From positions 27,025 to 65,391 of the forward strand of contig DHCD01000110.1 of assembly GCA_002398105.1 (NCBI GenBank): 38,367 nt of DNA. Reading direction: 5' to 3'. Shown here piece by piece: positions 32,183 to 38,367 of this stretch (its first letter is position 1; every line of letters begins with the position of its first letter). The notes under the pieces are model-generated. The model did no database searches and was not told the DNA's origin. It worked only from the letters and a program-made list of their open reading frames with translations. The stretch comes from Syntrophomonas sp. UBA4911. Its GTDB lineage: Bacteria; Bacillota; Syntrophomonadia; Syntrophomonadales; Syntrophomonadaceae. Made by a program: the position numbers and the translations under genes.

Positions 32183-32833
32183 GTGGACGAGGCCAAAGGG
32201 GTGGAAATAGTCGTGGACGGAGTTACCGGAGTCGGCAAGTCAAGCCTGGTTAAGATCATCTGTGACGAATTTGACCTGAAACCATTCAGCGAAATGTTTG
32301 AGGACGAGAATCGTTTATTGAATAAATTTTTCCATGATCGGGCCAAATGGGCTTTCCCTATGCAGACCAATTTCCTGACCAATCGCTTCAAACAATATAG
32401 CCAAGCCATGAAAGTGGGGCAAGCGGTAATGGATCGTTCCATATATTCCGACCGTATTTTCGCCCGCATGTATCTGGAATATGGCTACCTTAAACCGGAG
32501 GAATATGCAGTTTACAATAATCTGCTGGAGACTATGCTGGAACATGTAGTACCGCCCAGGCTTTTAGTCTATCTCAAGGTTGATACCGATGAAGCTATCC
32601 GCCGTATCCATAAACGGGGACGACCGGATGAAGTGGAAGTGGAAAGGGAGTATTGGGCTCACCTGAATACTTTTTATGAGTCCAATTATCGTGATTACGC
32701 TTTGGGCGGAGAATTGCTCGTAATCAGGGTGGACAACCTGGATTATGTGCACCGTCCCGAGGATAGAACGTTTATGATAAATGAGATAAAAAAGGCCCGT
32801 CAGGTAATGGCGATAAAAAAAGCCAGCAGTTAA
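32183..32833 (+). CDS. Deoxynucleoside kinase family protein
   Basis: 216 residues starting at GTG 32183 with AAGGAG 8 bases upstream. Walker A is VDGVTGVGKSSL (about 10-21); the DRSIYSD motif (near 81-87) is the ERS-like signature of deoxyadenosine/deoxyguanosine kinases, and LVYLKVDTDEAIRRIHKRGRPDEVEVEREYW (near 128-158) forms the lid with its arginines. Phosphorylates deoxynucleosides in salvage. Lies 93 bases after spoVR, in which nothing else is seen. Base specificity is not predictable here; dAdo/dGuo kinase is most likely. Confidence 0.88.
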   Translation: MDEAKGVEIVVDGVTGVGKSSLVKIICDEFDLKPFSEMFEDENRLLNKFFHDRAKWAFPMQTNFLTNRFKQYSQAMKVGQAVMDRSIYSDRIFARMYLEYGYLKPEEYAVYNNLLETMLEHVVPPRLLVYLKVDTDEAIRRIHKRGRPDEVEVEREYWAHLNTFYESNYRDYALGGELLVIRVDNLDYVHRPEDRTFMINEIKKARQVMAIKKASS

Positions 32834-32856
32834 TTATACCGGGTTGCTGGTTCGGA

Positions 32857-32872
32857 ATAAGCATATGCTTAT
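32857..32872. promoter_or_regulatory. Perfect 16-base palindrome upstream of the four-helix membrane gene
   Basis: ATAAGCATATGCTTAT is fully self-complementary, 43 bases upstream of the -35 of the next promoter. It could be a regulator binding site; no known consensus was recognised and no T-run makes it a terminator. Confidence 0.35.
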
Positions 32873-32914
32873 ACGGCTTAATAATTGCCGGGAGCAATTG
32901 GCCCTGCAATTTGT

Positions 32915-32942
32915 TTGCACAGCTTTGCGGTTATGATATAGT
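32915..32942 (+). promoter_or_regulatory. Sigma-A promoter of the four-helix membrane protein gene
   Basis: TTGCAC (32915-32920), 16-base spacer, TATAGT (32937-32942). Five of six in the -10, four to five in the -35; about 34 bases before the TTG start. Confidence 0.55.
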
Positions 32943-32975
32943 GTTAGAGAATCAGTCGAAAGGTTGTGAAACGGC

Positions 32976-33407
32976 TTGACCGCAGCCCTGGGATTAATCG
33001 CCGGAACTATAATATTCCTCTATTCATTTTATTTTCTCAGGATAATCAGGGGGGAGCCGGAAGGTTTTGAGCTGGAACTGTTGCAGGCATTGGCTGGCTG
33101 GATGGTACAAAAGGGAGCCAGCAGCCGGGGCCAGTTATGGTTGCTGCTATTGCTTGCTTTTCTTCTGGAGCTGCTGTATTTTCTGCTGGTTTTGGCGGTA
33201 GTCAAAAATCTGTTTTTATTGTTGTTTACCGGTTTTTTTATCGCCGCCGAATCGTATCATTTGGTAAGTTTCGGCTATTCCCTGGGGCGCTTTTTCCGTG
33301 GAGATATCAAGCTTAAGTATTTGTTTAACTGGCGCTGGGAGCGCTTCAGTGCTATTCTCTTCTTCACTCATTCCCTGCTGGTGCTGATATCCGTCATCGC
33401 TTATTAA
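32976..33407 (+). CDS. Small integral membrane protein, about four helices, unknown
   Basis: 143 residues starting at TTG 32976; AAAGG lies 12 bases upstream, rather far, and no alternative in-frame start is better. Helices at about 4-22 (LGLIAGTIIFLYSFYFL), 55-76 (LWLLLLLAFLLELLYFLLVL), 76-98 (KNLFLLLFTGFFIAAESY) and 124-142 (FSAILFFTHSLLVLISVIA), with a basic loop LGRFFRGDIKLKYLFNWRWERF. No family recognised. Stands between the kinase and the ger operon with its own promoter. Confidence 0.75.
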   Translation: MTAALGLIAGTIIFLYSFYFLRIIRGEPEGFELELLQALAGWMVQKGASSRGQLWLLLLLAFLLELLYFLLVLAVVKNLFLLLFTGFFIAAESYHLVSFGYSLGRFFRGDIKLKYLFNWRWERFSAILFFTHSLLVLISVIAY

Positions 33408-33516
33408 CCGAGATTTAACCTTATGGTCATCATCTTTGAGCCAACTTCAGGCAGAGGATAAAAAAGCGTGATATGGTAAAAAATATATCCTAGTATTTTT
33501 TATCAGGAGCAACAGC

Positions 33517-35097
33517 ATGCGCAAGATACCACGTCGGGCTGGTCCCAGCCAGTATCAGGACAACCATGATAGCCAGGAAATACCGGACAGTAAATTACCG
33601 CCGGGCTATGAGGATAAGCTGGCTCTTTTACGGCCCTATATTGAAAAAAATGACGACCTTATCGCCCGGCCTTTTTATCTGGACAGTGAGATGAAGCTGC
33701 AGGCCTGTGCCTTTTATTTTAACGGCATAGCTGATGATAAGAGATTAAATGAACATGTGCTCAAACCCCTGATGTCGCATAGCGGAGGCTGGGATCCGGG
33801 CGATTTCCCCGCCGCCGACCGGGTGGATTTGATTGTACGTACTTCCATCAGTGTGGGACAGCTGCGCAAGAGCGACAGTTTCGCAGTGATGGTGCACAGC
33901 ATATTCGACGGCATGCTGGTGCTGATCTTTGAGACCATCCAGGAAGCGGTTATCATTGACATCCATGGAGGAGTGGCCCGGGCGGTGGAGGAACCTCCGT
34001 CGGAAAAGGCTATACGCGGCCCCCGGGAAGGTTTTATTGAGAATCTTGACATTAATCTCTCCATGATAAGGCGCCATCTGCGTACTCCCCGTTTAGTGAT
34101 AAACAAGACGACCGTGGGGAGGAGAACCCGTACTCCGGTGGCGGTAATCTACATTGATGATATAGCTGATGCCGGGCTGGTGGAACAGGTAAACCGGAGA
34201 TTGGACCGTATTGATATAGACGGGGTTATAAGCGCGGGCAATATAATTCAGTATATAGAAGATAAGCCCTATTCGCTGTTTCCCCAGGTATGGACCAGTG
34301 AGCGTCCCGATAAAACCATTGCCGAGCTCCTGGAGGGGAGGATAGCCGTAATAGTGGATGGCACTCCCACCGCCATTTTTCTTCCGGCGCTTTTTGTTGA
34401 GTTTTTTCAGGCTTCCGAAGATTATCTGGAGCGCACCTTCCTGGGTTCGTATCTCAGGTTTGCCCGCTTCATAGCCTTTTTTATTGCCGTATCTCTTCCC
34501 GCCCTCTATATCGGAGCCATCAGCTTTACACCGGAGCTGGTACCTTTGGATCTGGTAGTAAGCATAGCTCAGGCGCGTAAAGAGGTTCCCTTCCCGGTTT
34601 TGATTGAAACCCTGCTGCAGGAATTTATAATCCAGATGGTGATTGAGGCCGGGCTGCGCCTGCCCGGTCCGGTAGGACAGACTGCCGGGGTGGTCTCGGG
34701 TATTGTTTTGGGACAGGCTGCCATTTCCGCCAAGCTGGCCAGCCCGGCTGTGATTATAATTATTTCCATTACGACTATCTGCACCTTTATTCTGCCTTCA
34801 GGTCCTTTAGTACAGGCTACCCGTATTCTGCGCCTGCCTTTAATATTTCTCACCGCCGGCTTTGGGCTTTTTGGCTTTTCCCTGGGCTGGCTAATCATGC
34901 TTACACATCTCAGCAGTCTGGAAAGCCTGGGGCTACCATATTTTGCCCCCTTTGCCCCCATGCGCTACTCTGATTTGAAGGACAGCGTCTTTCGTATCTT
35001 CCTCTGGAAGATGGATAAGAGGCCGCTGTCCATACCCAGCCAGCAGAAACAGCGCCAGGGAAACAGCGGGCAGGAGGGGAACCGGGATGAACGCTAA
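33517..35097 (+). CDS. gerA: Spore germination receptor subunit A (GerA family)
   Basis: 526 residues, standard for GerAA/GerBA/GerKA proteins. The N-terminal cytoplasmic part has DLIARPFYL and ACAFYFNGIAD; VIIDIHGGVARAVEEPPSEKAIRGPREGFIENLDINLSMIRRHLR (pieces: SEKAIRGPREGF near 168) is the most diagnostic block. SLFPQVWTSERPDKTIAELLEGRIAVIVDGTPTAIFLP precedes four to five membrane helices (about 305-480). It works with B and C subunits in the spore inner membrane to sense nutrients. CAGGAG lies 7 bases before the ATG; the stop overlaps gerB by 11 bases. Confidence 0.95.
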   Translation: MRKIPRRAGPSQYQDNHDSQEIPDSKLPPGYEDKLALLRPYIEKNDDLIARPFYLDSEMKLQACAFYFNGIADDKRLNEHVLKPLMSHSGGWDPGDFPAADRVDLIVRTSISVGQLRKSDSFAVMVHSIFDGMLVLIFETIQEAVIIDIHGGVARAVEEPPSEKAIRGPREGFIENLDINLSMIRRHLRTPRLVINKTTVGRRTRTPVAVIYIDDIADAGLVEQVNRRLDRIDIDGVISAGNIIQYIEDKPYSLFPQVWTSERPDKTIAELLEGRIAVIVDGTPTAIFLPALFVEFFQASEDYLERTFLGSYLRFARFIAFFIAVSLPALYIGAISFTPELVPLDLVVSIAQARKEVPFPVLIETLLQEFIIQMVIEAGLRLPGPVGQTAGVVSGIVLGQAAISAKLASPAVIIIISITTICTFILPSGPLVQATRILRLPLIFLTAGFGLFGFSLGWLIMLTHLSSLESLGLPYFAPFAPMRYSDLKDSVFRIFLWKMDKRPLSIPSQQKQRQGNSGQEGNRDER

Positions 35098-36180
35098 CGA
35101 TACTATTACCAGTAAACAATTGGTATTTATAATTGTTGGCGCCCAGATTGCCGTTGGTGTTTTCAGCCTCCCCCATCTGGTCGCTATTGAGGCCCGGCAA
35201 GATGCCTGGCTGGCCGTACTTCTGGGGGCGGCGCTTCCTTTTGCGGTATTGCTGATCATTGAGCGTTTGGGACGCCGTATGCCGGAAGCAGGGTTTGTGG
35301 GCATGAACCATCTCCTGTTCGGACGCTGGCTGGGATCGGTCATAGTTTTTCTGTTTGCAGCTTATGTAGTACTTTTTCAGGGGATAGTGGTACGTCTGTT
35401 TTCTGAGCTAACCAGTATTTTTTTGCTTCCGTGTACTCCACTGCCCATCACCATTTTTCTGGTCCTGGTCGGGGTCGTTTATGTGATTAATAAAGGCGCC
35501 CGGGTGGTGGCGCGGGTAAATGAAATACTGTTCTGGATAATCTTTGCTTTGCTTTTGCTGTTGCTGCTTCCTCTGGTAAACGCCGACTATACCAATCTCC
35601 TGCCGGCAGGAGAAGCGGGACTTGCCTGCATAACCCGGGGAGCTCTGGTCAGCAGCTTCTCCTATGCAGGGGTGGAGATATTGCTGGTATTCTATTTTTT
35701 GGTAGGCCGCAAGGAGGAAGTGATCAAGGCGGGGATACTGGGTTTAAGCTTTACTACGGTGGTTTATCTGGTTGTGACCCTGGTCTGTATACTGGTCTGG
35801 GGCCATGAACTCCTGCAGATAATAAACTGGCCTGCGCTGAGCATGCTAAAAACCGTAAAACTTGCCGTACTGGAAAGACCTGAATTTTTTCTGCTGGCAG
35901 TGTGGGTGGGAGTAGGGGGCGTCCCACCATGAACATGGGTTTTGCCGCCTCTTATGTCCTGAGCGAGGTCTTTCATGTAGACCGGAGCAGATATTTTCAT
36001 TGGACGGTGTTATTTGTCGCCCTGCTGATTTATATCGTAGCCTTGTTGCCGACAAACATAATAACGGCATTTCAATGGTCCGACTATGCCGGTTACAGTT
36101 TCTGGCTGGTAGGTCTGTTCTATCCCCTGATCATGCTGTTTATGGCAATTATTAAAGGGAAGGAGGCCGCCAATGAATAA
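35087..36180 (+). pseudogene. gerB: Spore germination receptor subunit B (GerAB-type permease), frameshifted
   Basis: The first frame (35087-35932, 281 residues) covers eight or so membrane helices starting ITSKQLVFIIVGAQIAVGVFSLPH and stops soon after ERPEFFLLAVWVGVGG. The rest of the family (TMNMGFAASYVLSEVF...LLPTNIITAFQWSDYAGYSF) continues in another frame to TAA at 36180. Adding one G to the GGGGG run at 35916-35920 joins them into 364 residues, the exact family length. GGAGGGG lies 7 bases before the start, and gerC overlaps the end by 8 bases, so the unit was built as one gene. Either a sequence error in the G-run, phase variation or a true lesion that would silence this receptor. Confidence 0.88.
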
Positions 36181-37309
36181 GAAACTGCACCTGGCAATAA
36201 TCCTGGGTATGTTTCTTATCCTTATTGCGGGCTGTTGGGATTCCCGGGATCTGGAAGAACTGTCTTTCCCTCTGGCTGCGGCCTATGACCTGCACCGGCC
36301 CGGCAGCTCCGATCCTACCGACCCGCCCGCAACGGCAGGCGAAAAACGGCTGGACTTAACCACGGCGGTCCCTAACCTCACTCCCGACGCTCCAACCCCG
36401 GTAAATATTGAAACCTTGTCCGGGGTTACGATAGGCGATGTGCGCCGGCGGAGGGGATTAACTGATGCCGATACTTATGTAACCGGCATGAACCTGATAA
36501 TAGTATTGGGTGAAGAACTGGCCCGACAGGGGGTAAACCCTTATATGGATGTATTATGGCGGAGTTCCACGGTCAGTGGCACCATGTACATGGCAGTAGC
36601 CGCTGGCCGGGGCGAAAACGTCATTAAAACGCCCATAAAGACTTATAATAATATAGGCAGCTACCTGAAGGCATTATTCAATGGGATTAATAGGAGAACC
36701 TTTATACCGGTTACTAATATAAGTCAATTCCGTATCCAGCAGAGTGCAGGCAGGAATCCGGTGGTCCCCGTACTGGAACGTAAAGGCAATCGGGTGGTGA
36801 TAACCGGGGCAGCCTTATTTAAAAAAGACCGGATGATAGGCAGGGTAGGGACCGAAGAGGCTCTCAACCTGGTATTGCTGCGCGGTTTAAAAGGGAAGAG
36901 CTATCTTCCCTTTGCGGCCCAAGTGGATGGTACCCTCCACCGGGGGACGGTTCTGGTGAATAACAGCAGGAAAGTAGAATATAGCAGAAACGATCAAGGA
37001 CACCGTTTTGTTGTCACCATAGAAATTCAGGGGACATTACAGGAACACAGCCACCAGTATCCTGTAGATGAAGCCCATTTGCAAGAGATCGAAAAGACGA
37101 TAGAAAAAGAGATTACGGCCCAGTGTGAAAGATTTATTGATATGATGCAAAACGAATTAAAACTGGACTGTATTGATATAAGCAAATATGCTTTGACTAA
37201 AGAACGTAAAAATTTGTTCCCATATATTGATAATCCCGATTTTATTAAAAATGCCGATATCAGGGTAAAAGTTAAAGTTCATCTGAAAAATACCGGCGAA
37301 ATGCGCTAA
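36173..37309 (+). CDS. gerC: Spore germination receptor subunit C (GerAC-type lipoprotein)
   Basis: 378 residues. A signal peptide ends in the lipobox LIAGC with the lipid-attached Cys at residue 21, followed by the diagnostic CWDSRDLEELSF. GRRGLTDADTYVTGMNLIIVLGEELARQGVNPYMDVLWR (pieces: VLGEELARQGV near 105, MDVLWR near 122) matches the family, and the C-terminal domain ends with EKEITAQCERFIDMMQ and a KNADIRVKVKVHLKNTG strand. The ATG overlaps the last codons of gerB. Anchored outside the spore inner membrane with A and B. Confidence 0.93.
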   Translation: MNKKLHLAIILGMFLILIAGCWDSRDLEELSFPLAAAYDLHRPGSSDPTDPPATAGEKRLDLTTAVPNLTPDAPTPVNIETLSGVTIGDVRRRRGLTDADTYVTGMNLIIVLGEELARQGVNPYMDVLWRSSTVSGTMYMAVAAGRGENVIKTPIKTYNNIGSYLKALFNGINRRTFIPVTNISQFRIQQSAGRNPVVPVLERKGNRVVITGAALFKKDRMIGRVGTEEALNLVLLRGLKGKSYLPFAAQVDGTLHRGTVLVNNSRKVEYSRNDQGHRFVVTIEIQGTLQEHSHQYPVDEAHLQEIEKTIEKEITAQCERFIDMMQNELKLDCIDISKYALTKERKNLFPYIDNPDFIKNADIRVKVKVHLKNTGEMR

Positions 37310-37332
37310 ATTATGCCCTCATAAAATGCTCT

Positions 37333-37809
37333 CTACAGCTTATCGGAGATGATCAGAGGAGTGTAATCATTACCGGTAATCCCCAGACTTACGTAGTAGG
37401 ATGATTCCGCTTCGATTTCCCAGTCATAACTGCCGACCGGCCTTTTAACGGAGGCATCCGGAAGGTCAAGGGTTTTACCATCCTGATGCAGGCGTAATAT
37501 CAGTTCTCGGCCCGAGGCTCGGTTGCCCAGCTGTTTTAAGATTTCCTGCCACTTGCTCTGGCTTATACGCCAGTAAGCCCGCAAATGCCCGGAGTCGATT
37601 GCAAGCAGCTTGATGCTGTCAGCAGGCAGGTAGAATTCTTCTGTTTCCAGATATCTGAATAGTTCCTGGGCTGACTCCCAGGAGAACATATCCTGGGACG
37701 GCATTTTAAACCGGGAACGGTGTTCTTCCGGACCGGCGGCGGACAAAACCCAATAAAGCATGATAAACAGGACTGCACTGAGCAGGATAATATATAATAA
37801 TGGCGGCAT
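37333..37809 (-). CDS. Membrane-anchored protein resembling DUF4912
   Basis: 158 residues; GGAGG lies 8 bases before the ATG at 37809. One N-terminal membrane helix (about residues 3-24, LLYIILLSAVLFIMLYWVL). The soluble part IKLLAIDSGHLRAYWRISQSKW ... ELILRLHQDG ... PVGSYDWEIEAESSYYVSLGI follows the DUF4912 pattern (a strand with YW, then L-R-L and a closing Y-x-x-x-L-G). Function of the family is not known. Converges on gerC with only 23 bases between. Confidence 0.75.
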   Translation of the reverse strand: MPPLLYIILLSAVLFIMLYWVLSAAGPEEHRSRFKMPSQDMFSWESAQELFRYLETEEFYLPADSIKLLAIDSGHLRAYWRISQSKWQEILKQLGNRASGRELILRLHQDGKTLDLPDASVKRPVGSYDWEIEAESSYYVSLGITGNDYTPLIISDKL

Positions 37810-37921
37810 AACGGCAACCTCCGTTTCTGGTATCTAAAAACTAGTATTTCCCGTTATGAGCATTAATAAAAGCATCAATTTCATATTTCCTGGCTTTTCA
37901 TTCCCGCATATCTTGATGGTT

Positions 37922-37951
37922 TTCCCAAGTCTTATACATCTGATGTATAAT
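37922..37951 (+). promoter_or_regulatory. Candidate promoter overlapped by a palindromic site
   Basis: TTCCCA (37922-37927), 18-base spacer, TATAAT (37946-37951). The spacer and -10 are covered by the inverted repeat TTATACAT-CTG-ATGTATAA (37932-37950), a good place for a dimeric repressor. Confidence 0.5.
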
Positions 37952-37975
37952 TAAAAGGATCAAGGAGGAACGTGT

Positions 37976-38367
37976 ATGGAACAGAGGGAAAGACCACGCT
38001 GGGGTTTGCTGGAGATCGTGGCGGTTTATATAGGCATCATTGCCGCAGGGTTGATTTTTGGCCGCTATTCTGATGGTATAAAAGTCTGGCTGGCCGGGAC
38101 CGGAGTCGGTGATACCACCCTGGCTTTTTTTGCCATCGCCTACATTTTCCAGTTTGTAGTTACGATCTTACTGGTACTGTTGTTTACTTTGGTTTTAAAT
38201 CGGGCCCGGCTCAGTGATCTGGGGGTAAGAAACGTCAGCGGGAAGGAGTATATCTACTACGGGCTTCTGGGCGGATTTTTGCTTATGATTTTTATTATCA
38301 GTCTGGGCCTGATTATTAACCTGTTTAACCCGGATGTTAAACCCCAGCTTTTTGAGGATATGCTGCG
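37976..38367 (+). CDS. Polytopic membrane protein, probable CPBP/Abi family N-terminal part (cut by window edge)
   Basis: At least 130 residues, open to the window end. CAAGGAGGA lies 6-7 bases before the ATG. After a short charged start (MEQRERPRWGLLEIV) come hydrophobic segments at about 12-28, 50-74 and 96-114 separated by charged loops such as LNRARLSDLGVRNVSGKEY; the phrase L-x-DLGVR before a further helix is common in Firmicute CPBP-type intramembrane metalloprotease proteins. The catalytic EE-x3-R and His motifs would be downstream of the window, so the family call is tentative. Confidence 0.6.
   Translation, partial: MEQRERPRWGLLEIVAVYIGIIAAGLIFGRYSDGIKVWLAGTGVGDTTLAFFAIAYIFQFVVTILLVLLFTLVLNRARLSDLGVRNVSGKEYIYYGLLGGFLLMIFIISLGLIINLFNPDVKPQLFEDML

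Noticed and set aside
33440..33516. Possible forespore (sigma-G type) promoter before gerA
   Set aside because: TGATAT and CCTAGTA are present but only 14 bases apart, not the 17-18 expected; the match is not convincing.

Overview
The window looks like a piece of chromosome from an anaerobic, spore-lineage Firmicute (Clostridia). This is inferred from an isoleucine-type T-box leader, a gerA-gerB-gerC germinant receptor operon, the prkA-yhbH-spoVR set, strong GGAGG ribosome sites with many GTG/TTG starts, and an acyl-CoA dehydrogenase linked to fixC-fixX. A butyrate-oxidising syntroph of the Syntrophomonas type would fit, but species cannot be proven from the sequence alone.

Layout. 1-2803 (minus strand): a cut glycosyltransferase, a PIG-L deacetylase, two very small membrane proteins and an HD-GYP phosphodiesterase. 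3015-5015: a 666-residue protein of unknown function. 5025-17586: a sigma-A promoter and T-box leader followed by a complete branched-chain amino acid operon, ilvE-ilvD-ilvB-ilvN-ilvC-leuA-leuC-leuD-leuB-cimA. No threonine deaminase is present but a citramalate synthase is, so isoleucine is probably made from pyruvate and acetyl-CoA with LeuCD and LeuB shared by both pathways. 17626-21364: two copies of a MITE-like repeat flank a sugar-nucleotidyltransferase, a membrane-anchored NTF2-like protein and a BaiN/HI0933-type flavoprotein. 21463-24462: a MoxR-like ATPase with a VWA partner, then an isolated purC and a clear terminator. 24521-27514: a short repeat relic, promoter and inverted repeat, then acyl-CoA dehydrogenase-fixC-fixX. 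27627-32833: prkA-yhbH-spoVR and a deoxynucleoside kinase. 32915-37309: a four-helix membrane protein and gerA-gerB-gerC. 37333-38367: a DUF4912-like membrane-anchored protein (minus) and the start of a probable CPBP-family membrane protein (plus).

Most notable observations: (1) a dispersed repeat family with perfect 18-19 bp terminal inverted repeats whose tips carry ARG-box-like palindromes, with two full copies and two short relics here, one inside the ilv operon and one just upstream of the acyl-CoA dehydrogenase promoter; (2) two single-base frame problems, one at the very start of cimA and one in a G-run of gerB, which are either sequence errors or real lesions; (3) two unannotated 34- and 53-residue membrane proteins with good ribosome sites; (4) several hairpin/terminator structures inside operons.
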